Source: CAVVDT01 sp963747005
GTDB lineage: Bacteria > Pseudomonadota > Alphaproteobacteria > Rhizobiales > Aestuariivirgaceae
Direction: 5' to 3'
Assembly (NCBI GenBank): GCA_963747005.1
Contig: CAVVDT010000008.1
Location: 434,001 to 498,000, forward strand
DNA: 64,000 bases
A model generated the notes under the pieces. The model was not told where the DNA came from. It saw only the letters and a program-made list of their open reading frames with translations, and made no database searches. The position numbers and the translations under genes were made by a program. Below, piece after piece: positions 10,659 to 19,028 of the stretch (the stretch's first letter is position 1; the number at the start of each line of letters is the position of its first letter).

Positions 10659-11420
10659 ATGCTTAGAAGGAAAATTTTCATGTCGGCGGCCATAGGCTTG
10701 CTGGCATTTGGCAGCACAGTTGATGCGGCGCTGCCTTCCAGCCCCGATGACGTGGCGACCGCCCTTAGCCTGGCGCAGTTGTTGCGGGCGGCGCGTTCGG
10801 TGATTTCCGCCAACCAGACTCTCATCAACAATCCCGACATCGGCGACAAGGGCCTGACGGGCGAGGTGGTGCTCGCTGCCGCCATCGAGAATTACAAGAA
10901 GGCCGAAGGGGCCGACCCGCGTTCCCTCGATCCCGCCTCGCGCGAGGGCCACCTTCTCCAGGCCGAGATGCAGGCGATCAAGGACGTGACCGACGCGAAC
11001 CAGAGTTTCATCAACAAGAAGGGCGTGGGTTTCAAGGCGTTCATTCCCGCCGTCTTCGCGCGCCTGGTCGGCGAGCGACTGCGCGAAACGGTGGGAAGCG
11101 AGGCGGAGATAAAGATCACGGCACCGCCTGCACTGGTGCGCAACCGCAAGGCCCGGCCCGACGATTGGGAAAAGCAGGTGATCGAGACCAAATTCATGTC
11201 TGCGAGCTGGCCGCACGGAAAACTCTATTCGGAGAACCATCCCAAGAACGGCCGCCCCGCCTTTCGCGTCATGGTGCCCGAATACTATGGCGCCTCATGC
11301 CTGTCCTGCCACGGCGAGAAGAAGGGCGAGATCGATATAACCGGCTATCCCAAGGAAGGCGCCCATAAGGGTGAACTCGGCGGCGCCATCAGCATTACAC
11401 TGTTCGATCACAAGCAATGA
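10659..11420 (+). CDS. periplasmic Tll0287-like (DUF3365) heme sensor protein
   Basis: A signal peptide (about residues 1-23, ending VDA) precedes a sensor domain of the Tll0287/DUF3365 type. One c-type heme motif, CLSCHG, lies near residue 215 in the family's usual place, after EYYGASC. Proteins and domains of this family bind one heme c and are often the input part of histidine kinases. Here it is a separate protein whose stop overlaps the start of the hybrid kinase by ATGA, so it is probably the kinase's periplasmic redox or ligand partner. The physical interaction is inference. Confidence 0.85.
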   Translation: MLRRKIFMSAAIGLLAFGSTVDAALPSSPDDVATALSLAQLLRAARSVISANQTLINNPDIGDKGLTGEVVLAAAIENYKKAEGADPRSLDPASREGHLLQAEMQAIKDVTDANQSFINKKGVGFKAFIPAVFARLVGERLRETVGSEAEIKITAPPALVRNRKARPDDWEKQVIETKFMSASWPHGKLYSENHPKNGRPAFRVMVPEYYGASCLSCHGEKKGEIDITGYPKEGAHKGELGGAISITLFDHKQ

Positions 11421-14215
11421 ATGTCGACGGCCACTCGAGGCACGGTCCTGGCGACGTCATGTCCCGGCTCTCCATCTCGACCCGCCTGGTACTGCTGTCG
11501 TCGGTCCTTCTCGCCATACTCATCGGTGTGAGCGCCCTGCTCTCTCACAGTCTTGACAACAGCGCCAAGGCGTTGACGCAAGAGGCGCATTATGTCGAGG
11601 TCCTGCGCAACGCCAGCACGGCCCAGAAGTCATTCGGCGACATGAAATACTGGCTCGCCGATCTGGCGGTCAGCCTCCTCAACCTGTCGGAAACCAGGGC
11701 GCGTGAGGCAAAGCAGGAATTCGAGAAGGATCTTGTGACGCTGGAGCCCTATGACCCGGCGGCAGTGACCGCCATGCGCGGCGAGATCGACGCCATCATG
11801 TCTCTGTCGATGAATGCGGTGGATTCATATACGCAGGATCGCCGCGTGATCGGCAACTCGATCATGGCCCAGGCCCGGGTCCACATCGCCTCGGTCGACA
11901 AACAACTTACAGTGCTGGTCAACAGGCTCGGCAGCGATGCCGCGAAGGCGAGCCTCGAGGCGCACCAGGACGTGAGCCGGGCGGTACGCACCTCGTGGAT
12001 CATCATCGCATCGGCCAGCCTCCTGGCGCTGGCGCTGACGGGATTCGTGCTCAGGTCCATCGTTGCACCCCTGCGGCGCGTAACCAATTCCATCGAAGCG
12101 CTGACCGGTGGCAGCACCGACGTCGATCTGCCTCCGTCGAGCCACCATGAAATCGGCGCCATCATCAAGACGCTGGCGCTTTTCAAGGAGAGCCTGGTCG
12201 AGCGCAACCGGCTGGCGGCCGAACGTGAACAGGCCATGGTCAGCCTGAAGGCCGCCCGCGACAATGCCACCGCTTCGAGCCGGCTGTTGCAGCTCACCTT
12301 CAATCACATGGCGCAAGGCGTGGCGATGTTCGACAGCGAGCGCAAGCTGGTCGCCTGGAACAAGCAGTTCGGCGACCTTCTCGGCCTGCCGGATGACATG
12401 CTGGACAGCAAGACCAGCTATGCCGAGCTGATCAGGTTCCTGGCCAAACGCGGCGACCTGGTGACTGAAGATGCCGATCGCGAAGTCGAGGCCCGTGTCT
12501 CCAAGCTCGACCAGCCCTATATCGGCGAGCGCACGCGCGATGACGGTACGGTACTGGAAGTGCGGCGCAACCCCGTACCCGACGGCGGTTTCGTCACCAT
12601 GTATACCGATATCACGCGCCTCAAGCACGCCCAGAACGAGCTGGCCGACCTGGTCGCCCGTCTCGAACTGGCGCGCGACCAGGCCAACGAGGCCAACCGC
12701 ACCAAGAGCGCCTTCCTCGCCAATATGAGCCACGAGCTCAGGACGCCTCTCAATGCCATCATCGGTTACAGCGAAATCCTCAAGGAAGAAGCAGAAGATC
12801 AGGGCATCGAGGCCTTCCTGCCGGATCTCGACCGGATCGAGGGCGCCGGGCGCCATCTTCTCGGCCTCATCAACGACATTCTCGACATATCGAAAATCGA
12901 GGCCGGCAAGACCGACGTCTATCTGGAGGACTTCGATGTCGCGGGCCTGGTCGAGGAAGTGCAGTCCATCGTCCAGCCGCTCGTCGCCAAGAACAACAAC
13001 CGGATGGAAGTCAACTGCCCGGCCGACATCGGGTCGATGCATTCGGACATGACCAAGGTGAAGCAGTGCCTGCTCAACCTCATCAGCAACTCCAGCAAGT
13101 TTACCTCCGACGGTAAGCTCACAATCGACGTTTCGCGCAGCAAGGGACCGGATGGCAATCTGGTTCGCTTCGCGGTGAGTGATACCGGCATCGGCATGAG
13201 CAAGCAGCAGTTGGGCAAGCTGTTCCAGGCCTTCACCCAGGCCGATGCCTCGACCACCAAGCAATATGGCGGCACCGGTCTGGGACTGGCGATCACCAAG
13301 CATTTCTGCGAACTGCTCGGCGGCGGCATCAAGGTCAACAGCGAGCCCGGCAAGGGTTCGACCTTCACCATGACCCTGACCGATTATGAAGCGGCAAAGG
13401 GTGCAGAGATCGCGCCGCCGCGGATTCCCGTCGTGGCGGAGAACGCCCCGACGATCCTCGTCGTCGATGACGATCCCGCGGTGCTCGACCTCTTGAGCTT
13501 CACGCTCGGCAAGGAAGGCTACAATGTCTTGTATGCGCGCACCGGCGAGGAGGTGATTTCCCAGGCCCGCGCCCACCGGCCGCAGGCGATCACCCTCGAT
13601 GTCATCATGCCGCGCATGAACGGCTGGTCGGTGCTGGCTGCCCTGAAGGCCGATCCCGAGCTGCGCGACATTCCCGTCGTCGTCATGACGGTCATCAAGG
13701 ATCGCGGCATGGCGATGACCCTCGGGGCGGCCGATTTCATGACCAAGCCGGTCGACCGCACCGCCCTGCTGGCCATCATGCACCAGCATTGCCGCACCGA
13801 CAGCGCTGCACCGGTGCTGCTCGTCGACGATGACAAGGCGGTCCGCGACGCCACCCGGCGCGCGCTCAAGAAGCTGGGCTTCGATGCCGCGGAAGCCGCG
13901 AACGGCAAGGAAGCCCTCGACTGGCTCGAAGGCCATCCGCCGCCGGCCCTCATTCTGCTCGACCTGATGATGCCCGAGATGGACGGCTTTGCCTTTCTGG
14001 AGGCGGCACAGAACCACCCCGGCATCCGCGATGTCCCCATCGTCGTCCTCACATCGAAGGACCTGAGTGGAGAGGAAAAGAAACTGCTGTCGGGTCGCAC
14101 GGCACAGGTTCTCGCCAAGGGCGAGACCTCCAGCATCGATCTGACCGAAGCGATCCGCCGAACATTGCGGCCCGCGTCGGCGGACCACGTACAAACGCCT
14201 GTCACATCGGCCTGA
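11417..14215 (+). CDS. membrane hybrid histidine kinase with two receiver domains
   Basis: Order of parts in 932 residues: transmembrane helix about 23-45, periplasmic helical region of about 140 residues, second helix about 192-213, HAMP linker to about 265, a PAS-type domain about 290-400 (NHMAQGVAMFD), HisKA with phospho-acceptor His in MSHELRTPLN near 439, HATPase with the GTGLGLAI box near 620, receiver 1 with LDVIMP (Asp near 726) and receiver 2 with LLDLMMPEMDG (Asp near 848). It begins within the stop codon of the heme sensor gene. It likely reads that protein's state and passes phosphate to its own receivers, the following single receiver, or the receiver of the cyclase protein. A second possible start is the ATG at 11459. 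Confidence 0.93.
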   Translation: MNVDGHSRHGPGDVMSRLSISTRLVLLSSVLLAILIGVSALLSHSLDNSAKALTQEAHYVEVLRNASTAQKSFGDMKYWLADLAVSLLNLSETRAREAKQEFEKDLVTLEPYDPAAVTAMRGEIDAIMSLSMNAVDSYTQDRRVIGNSIMAQARVHIASVDKQLTVLVNRLGSDAAKASLEAHQDVSRAVRTSWIIIASASLLALALTGFVLRSIVAPLRRVTNSIEALTGGSTDVDLPPSSHHEIGAIIKTLALFKESLVERNRLAAEREQAMVSLKAARDNATASSRLLQLTFNHMAQGVAMFDSERKLVAWNKQFGDLLGLPDDMLDSKTSYAELIRFLAKRGDLVTEDADREVEARVSKLDQPYIGERTRDDGTVLEVRRNPVPDGGFVTMYTDITRLKHAQNELADLVARLELARDQANEANRTKSAFLANMSHELRTPLNAIIGYSEILKEEAEDQGIEAFLPDLDRIEGAGRHLLGLINDILDISKIEAGKTDVYLEDFDVAGLVEEVQSIVQPLVAKNNNRMEVNCPADIGSMHSDMTKVKQCLLNLISNSSKFTSDGKLTIDVSRSKGPDGNLVRFAVSDTGIGMSKQQLGKLFQAFTQADASTTKQYGGTGLGLAITKHFCELLGGGIKVNSEPGKGSTFTMTLTDYEAAKGAEIAPPRIPVVAENAPTILVVDDDPAVLDLLSFTLGKEGYNVLYARTGEEVISQARAHRPQAITLDVIMPRMNGWSVLAALKADPELRDIPVVVMTVIKDRGMAMTLGAADFMTKPVDRTALLAIMHQHCRTDSAAPVLLVDDDKAVRDATRRALKKLGFDAAEAANGKEALDWLEGHPPPALILLDLMMPEMDGFAFLEAAQNHPGIRDVPIVVLTSKDLSGEEKKLLSGRTAQVLAKGETSSIDLTEAIRRTLRPASADHVQTPVTSA

Positions 14216-14236
14216 AACGCTGAACCGGGAGATTGC

Positions 14237-14611
14237 ATGTCCAAGATACTGCTTGTGGAAGACAACGAGATGAACCGCGATATGCTGTCCCGGCGGCTGA
14301 TCCGCAAAGGCTATGAGGTTGTGATGGCCCTCGACGGGCAACAGGCGGTGGAAGCCGCGACATCCGAACGCCCTGACCTCATCCTGATGGACATGAGCCT
14401 GCCGATCATCGACGGCTGGGAGGCGACCCGTCGCATCAAGTCGGCGGCAAGCACCGCCGCAATACCCGTCATCGCCCTGACGGCCCACGCCATGTCGAGC
14501 GACCGGGAAAAGTCCATGGAAGCCGGATGCGACGACTACGACACCAAGCCGATCGACTTCCCGCGCCTGCTCGAAAAGATCGCCGGCCTGCTGCCGCATC
14601 AGGAACCGTGA
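14237..14611 (+). CDS. single-domain response regulator (DivK/CheY-like)
   Basis: The 124-residue protein is one receiver domain: acidic pair in LVEDNE, phospho-acceptor Asp in LILMDMSLP, switch Thr in ALTAHA and the Lys in DTKPID. No output domain follows, as in DivK and CheY. GGGAG lies ahead of the ATG. It is the third gene of the heme-sensor/kinase/cyclase operon and may shuttle phosphate between the hybrid kinase and other HisKA proteins. Confidence 0.93.
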   Translation: MSKILLVEDNEMNRDMLSRRLIRKGYEVVMALDGQQAVEAATSERPDLILMDMSLPIIDGWEATRRIKSAASTAAIPVIALTAHAMSSDREKSMEAGCDDYDTKPIDFPRLLEKIAGLLPHQEP

Positions 14612-14618
14612 GGAGGCG

Positions 14619-16271
14619 ATGGCTGAAAAGCGCCGAGGTGGTCGCGGGCCGTCCGCTGCCAGAAAACAAGGCGGCGACACGCAAGCACGTCTCAAGCAGG
14701 CCCTCCTGGCCCATGTCCGGCAGGACTTCAGCGCCCCAGTGGCCGCAATCGTCGGCTATGCCGACATCCTTATCGAGGACGCCGGGCGCCAGGGTCTTGC
14801 CGGGTTCAAACCCGACCTCGTCAAGATCCGGCGGGCCGGCATTGACCTGCAAAAGCTGATTGACGGGCTTCTCAGCCCTCGTTCCCTGCGCAAGCGCGCG
14901 GCCGCCGACCATTTCGAAGCCTTCAGCAGCAAGCTGCGCCACGACCTGCGCACGCCGATGAACGCCATCAAGGGCTACGGCGAAATGCTGCTGGAGGACG
15001 CCCAGGATGCCAGGGCCGTTTCATTCGTCAACGACCTCGAGCACATCCTCGCCGCCTCCACGCGCCTTCTGGCGCGCATCGATGCCCTGGTGAAATTTTC
15101 CACGACGGACGCTTCCGCAGCGAAGGTCGAGACGTTCGACCATGTGGCGCTCGCGAACCTCGTACCGGCCCCGCAAGAGACGGTGACGGCCATGCCGATG
15201 GGGTCGCGGCGCATCCTGGTGGTCGACGACCACCCCTCCAACTGCGAGCTGCTGTCCCGCCGGCTGGAGCGCGAGGGCTATGAAGTGGTGACCGCCAACG
15301 ACGGCAAGGCGGCGCTGGCGATCGTTGCCGAAGCCGACATTGACCTCGTCCTCCTCGATCTGCTGATGCCGGGCATGAGCGGTTATGAAGTGCTGTGCCG
15401 GTTGAAGGCCGATCCGCAGCATTGCGAGATACCGGTCATCATGATTTCGGCGCTGGATGATCTCGACAGCGTCATCCGCTGCATCAATGCCGGCGCCGAA
15501 GACTATCTGCCCAAGCCGTTCGACCCGGTGTTGCTGCGGGCACGGATCAACAGTTGCCTGGAACGCAAATGGTTGCGCGATCGCGAGAAGCAGATTCTCC
15601 TCGAATTGCGCAGCGAAAAGGAAAAGTCGGAACTGTTGCTGCTCAACATCCTGCCCAAGTCCATCGTCTCGCGCCTCAATCTGGGAGAAACGGTGATTGC
15701 CGACCGGGTAGCCGATGTATCCATCCTGTTCGCGGACGTGGTCGGTTTCACAAAGATGGCGACCCGCATGTCGGCGCCGGACCTCGTCAGGCGGTTGAAC
15801 CGGTTGTTCACGGCCTTCGATCGGTTCTCGACGCAATTCGGTCTCGAGAAGATCAAGACCATCGGCGATGCCTACATGGTGGCGGGCGGCGTGCCGGAAC
15901 CGCATGCCGACCACGCGGCCGCCGTGGCCGACATGGGGCTGGCCATGCTCGACATGGTGCAGGAAGAGGCCCGGCAGTCCGATGATGCCCTGCAGATCCG
16001 CATCGGCATTCACTCCGGCCCGGTTGTTGCCGGCGTCATCGGAGCGCGAAAGTTCGTCTATGACATGTGGGGCGAGACAGTGAATCTGGCGAGCCGGCTG
16101 GAATCCCATGGCACGCCGGGGAAAATCGCTGTTTCAGCCGAAATCTATCACCGGCTTCAGCATGCCTTCGACTTCAGCGACAGCCGGGTGGTCGATCTCA
16201 AGGGCAGCGGCCCTGCGGAGACCTATTTTCTGCATGGCCGGCGGGTCAGGCCAGAGCCAGGGCCAGAATGA
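14619..16271 (+). CDS. HisKA-receiver-adenylate cyclase fusion protein
   Basis: The protein starts with a basic tail, then two HisKA-like helical hairpins: the first (GYADILIED) has Gln where the phospho-acceptor His should be, the second keeps it in LRHDLRTPMN near residue 110. No ATPase domain follows. A receiver domain with LLDLLMPGMSG lies at about 195-310, a short coiled segment to about 350, then a class III cyclase. In the cyclase, FADVVGF and KTIGDAYM supply metal Asp residues and the purine-selecting Lys, YDMWG supplies the second adenine-selecting Asp, and NLASRLES has the catalytic Asn and Arg. It should make cAMP under control of receiver phosphorylation. GGAGG precedes the ATG; its 3' end overlaps the hyfB-like gene by 26 bases. 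Confidence 0.9.
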   Translation: MAEKRRGGRGPSAARKQGGDTQARLKQALLAHVRQDFSAPVAAIVGYADILIEDAGRQGLAGFKPDLVKIRRAGIDLQKLIDGLLSPRSLRKRAAADHFEAFSSKLRHDLRTPMNAIKGYGEMLLEDAQDARAVSFVNDLEHILAASTRLLARIDALVKFSTTDASAAKVETFDHVALANLVPAPQETVTAMPMGSRRILVVDDHPSNCELLSRRLEREGYEVVTANDGKAALAIVAEADIDLVLLDLLMPGMSGYEVLCRLKADPQHCEIPVIMISALDDLDSVIRCINAGAEDYLPKPFDPVLLRARINSCLERKWLRDREKQILLELRSEKEKSELLLLNILPKSIVSRLNLGETVIADRVADVSILFADVVGFTKMATRMSAPDLVRRLNRLFTAFDRFSTQFGLEKIKTIGDAYMVAGGVPEPHADHAAAVADMGLAMLDMVQEEARQSDDALQIRIGIHSGPVVAGVIGARKFVYDMWGETVNLASRLESHGTPGKIAVSAEIYHRLQHAFDFSDSRVVDLKGSGPAETYFLHGRRVRPEPGPE

Positions 16272-18234
16272 CGACCAGCAGGCCGCCGATGACGGCGAGA
16301 TAGATATTGAGGTGCCCCGCCTGCAGAACCTTGAGCCGTGTGGCCAGGGTGAAGACGGCGTCCTTGACGGGCGTGAACAGATAGGGCCCGAAGATCGGCG
16401 CGACGTCGTGGCTGAACTCCAGTCGATTGATGAAATAGGGCAGGGTATGGGCCTCGCGTCTTGTCTCCTGACGCGGGCGATAGATGAAGCTGTAGAAGGT
16501 GCGCAGCGCATTGGAGAAGGTGAGCGCGGTGGTCGATGCGCGCTCGGGATCGTGGTCGAGCCCGCCATACCACACCGCGACGCGGCGCACCGCAAAGCGC
16601 CGGCGCGCTGCGAGAACCAGCGCGACGGGTAGCAACGCCAGCAGCGGTGTCACGATGATGAGCAGGCTGGGCGAGATGAAGGCAAAGCTTGCCGTGAGCG
16701 GCACGAGAATGGGGCCGTCGTGCATGGCGGATGCCGCCACGGTGCCGAATTGGGCCTTTGTCACCGCACTGAGTGCCTCGATCCACACCGGCATGCCTGC
16801 CGCCAGTGCCAGCACCCCCAGCCCGAGCGCACCGATGGCGGTGGCGCAAGCGGGTGAAACCGCCGCCGGGCTACGCGCGGTCCGCCCCAGGAGGCCGACG
16901 CCAAAGAACTTGACGATGGTGGCAAAGGCGACCGCCACGGTGAGCGCCAGACCGGCACCGGCCAGCGTCATGACGAGGCGGGAGACCAGCGAGCCAAGAC
17001 GGAACCCCTGGAACACCGTCTGGAACACATACCACTCCGAGACAAAGCCCGCCTGCGGCGGCATGGCGGCAAGGCTCATGGCGCAGAACAGCGCCCCCAG
17101 CCCGAACAGCCATGAACTGCGCCGCAGCAGGCCGGAATGAGAGATGGCATAGCCGCCGGTTGCGCGGCAGACCCCGTCGGCCGCCAGAAACATTCCGCCC
17201 TTGGCGAGAGAATGTCCGCCCAGATGGATGAGCGCCACGATCCAGGCGAGGCTGGCGAGATCAGCTTCGCCATGCCCACGGAACATCAGCGCCGCGCCGA
17301 GCATGACCACAGCAATGGAGGCATTTTCAGCCGAGGAAAAGCTCAGGAGCCGGCGCCAGTCCTCCTGCTGGAAGGCATAGAGGGCGGTGAGGATGGCGCT
17401 GGCAACACCTGTGATCACCACGAAGATGCCCACCCCGGCTGCGGCGCCGGGAAGGTGGGCCGGTGCCCATTGGGTGAGACCGCGGCTCAAGCCGTAGAAC
17501 GCCGCATTCAGCACCACGCCCGACAGGATCGCGCCCGAGGCGCCGCTGCCGGCACCATAGGTCGCGGGAAACCATTCGTAGAACGGCAACAGCCCGAGCT
17601 TGGCCCCGAAACCGATAACCAGCAGCACGGCAACGGCGACGCCAACATAGAGTGGCAAACCGGGGGCGGCGGCCTCAAAGGCATCGAAGGCGAAGGAACC
17701 GCTGGCCGCGCCCATGAGCAGCACCGCCGCCAGCAACGCCACCGCGCCGGTCTCCAGCAGCCCCAGCATGAACAGCACCGGCCGCCCGCTATCGTCCGAC
17801 AGATTTTCGCTGAGGATCATCGCCGCCCCGCCGAGGCTCATGATTTCCCAGGCGATGAGAAAGCCCGCCGCGTTGGCGATGCCGAATACCCCCAAGGCCC
17901 CGATGAGGCTGGCTGCGACGCCGAACAGCCAGCCCGCCTCGCCGGATCGCGCCGGCGTCGACAGCCACGCGGCCATGATGGCCGGAACGAGGCCGAAGCC
18001 CATCAGCCACAGCGCGTCGCCGGACAACCGGAAGGGCACCGCTTCGCCCGCCAGTCCGCCGGGCAGGGTCACAAGTGCCGTGCCGGCCGGCAAGGCGAGG
18101 AGAGCGGCGAGGATGGCGGCGCCGGCACCACCCGCCAGCAACACGCGGGCAACGACGAGGCCGCGGTTGAGGAGGGCCACAAGTGCTGCCGCTACCCACG
18201 CTAAGAACGCCAGGATCAGGAGGTCATTCGGCAA
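16246..18234 (-). CDS. hydrogenase-4 subunit B-like proton-pumping membrane protein
   Basis: The 662-residue polytopic protein has about 16 membrane helices of the NuoL/M/HyfB antiporter-like family, with the conserved Glu-bearing AWEIMSLGG helix and a Lys-bearing GAKLGLLPFYEWFP helix typical of proton channels. It is the last gene of a six-gene minus-strand operon and overlaps the small-subunit gene by 11 bases. It probably moves protons or sodium ions in the membrane arm of a complex related to complex I and hydrogenase-4. A HyfB label is right by family, but the complex is probably not a hydrogenase (see the large subunit). Confidence 0.88.
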   Translation of the reverse strand: MPNDLLILAFLAWVAAALVALLNRGLVVARVLLAGGAGAAILAALLALPAGTALVTLPGGLAGEAVPFRLSGDALWLMGFGLVPAIMAAWLSTPARSGEAGWLFGVAASLIGALGVFGIANAAGFLIAWEIMSLGGAAMILSENLSDDSGRPVLFMLGLLETGAVALLAAVLLMGAASGSFAFDAFEAAAPGLPLYVGVAVAVLLVIGFGAKLGLLPFYEWFPATYGAGSGASGAILSGVVLNAAFYGLSRGLTQWAPAHLPGAAAGVGIFVVITGVASAILTALYAFQQEDWRRLLSFSSAENASIAVVMLGAALMFRGHGEADLASLAWIVALIHLGGHSLAKGGMFLAADGVCRATGGYAISHSGLLRRSSWLFGLGALFCAMSLAAMPPQAGFVSEWYVFQTVFQGFRLGSLVSRLVMTLAGAGLALTVAVAFATIVKFFGVGLLGRTARSPAAVSPACATAIGALGLGVLALAAGMPVWIEALSAVTKAQFGTVAASAMHDGPILVPLTASFAFISPSLLIIVTPLLALLPVALVLAARRRFAVRRVAVWYGGLDHDPERASTTALTFSNALRTFYSFIYRPRQETRREAHTLPYFINRLEFSHDVAPIFGPYLFTPVKDAVFTLATRLKVLQAGHLNIYLAVIGGLLVVILALALA

Positions 18235-19018
18235 GCCGGCCTCCCTTCGCCCGCTGCGGCATGCGCTTCAGGAACATCAGCAGGGCTTCGATGATGGCCG
18301 CCGGATTGGGCGGGCAGCCGGGCAGGTAGACATCGACCGGCAACACGCCGTCGAGACCGTGGCCCGAGGCATAGCCGCCTTCGGCGATGCCACCGGACAC
18401 CGCGCAGGTGCCGATCGCCATCACCCAGCGCGGCTCGGCCATGGCCTCGTAGGTCGCCCGCAAGGGTTCGAGCATGGCGTAGGTCACCGGGCCGGTCACC
18501 AGCAACAGGTCGGCGGCGCGCGGCGAGGCGGTGAAGAAGATGCCGAGCCGGTGCAGGTTGTAGAAAGCATTGTTGAGGGCCTGAAGCTCGCTCTCGCAAC
18601 CGTTGCACGACCCGGCGTCCACATGGCGCACATGCAGGCTGCGGCGGAACCCGGTGGGTGTTTTGCTCTCCGGCAACACCGCATCGCGCCTTTCCCGCCA
18701 GACGAGATCGTCACGCTGCTCGACACCAAAGGCCCAGTCGCCCGAAGCCGCCATGGCGCCGGTCGGACAGGCCTCGGCGCAGAGCTGGCAGACGACACAG
18801 CGGCCATAGTCGACGTCAAGGCGGGCGGGGCCGCCGGGCCGCATGGTGATCGCCTGTGTCGGGCAGATATCGGCACAGGCCTTGCAGTCGTCGGTGCACA
18901 GTTCGGGGTGGTAGCGCGGCATGCCGATGAAACCGCTCTGGCCGTCGTCGCCCTCGGCCAGCGGCCATGGCGCGGTCTGCCTTCCCTGCAACAAGCCCAG
19001 TAGCGTCCATTGCGGCAT
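18224..19018 (-). CDS. hydrogenase-4-like small subunit fused to a 2x[4Fe-4S] ferredoxin domain
   Basis: The N-terminal 100 residues carry two 4Fe-4S sites: one with a slightly expanded spacing (CTDDCKACADICP) and one regular (CVVCQLCAEACP). The C-terminal 150 residues are a NuoB/HyfI-type small subunit with CNGCE, GTCAVSGG and PGCPPNP, giving the four cysteines of the cluster nearest the active site. In E. coli hydrogenases-3 and -4 these two parts are separate genes (HycF/HyfH and HycG/HyfI). The ATG at 19018 follows TAGGAG, which lies across the large-subunit stop; an ATG at 19039 would overlap that gene. It passes electrons between the soluble and membrane parts of the complex. Confidence 0.88.
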   Translation of the reverse strand: MPQWTLLGLLQGRQTAPWPLAEGDDGQSGFIGMPRYHPELCTDDCKACADICPTQAITMRPGGPARLDVDYGRCVVCQLCAEACPTGAMAASGDWAFGVEQRDDLVWRERRDAVLPESKTPTGFRRSLHVRHVDAGSCNGCESELQALNNAFYNLHRLGIFFTASPRAADLLLVTGPVTYAMLEPLRATYEAMAEPRWVMAIGTCAVSGGIAEGGYASGHGLDGVLPVDVYLPGCPPNPAAIIEALLMFLKRMPQRAKGGRLAE

Positions 19019-19028
19019 GGCGTTGCTC

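Noticed and set aside
11825..14695. A 956-codon antisense frame over the hybrid kinase
   Set aside because: It mirrors the kinase gene, which has all domains and a coupled start; the antisense product has no known motif.
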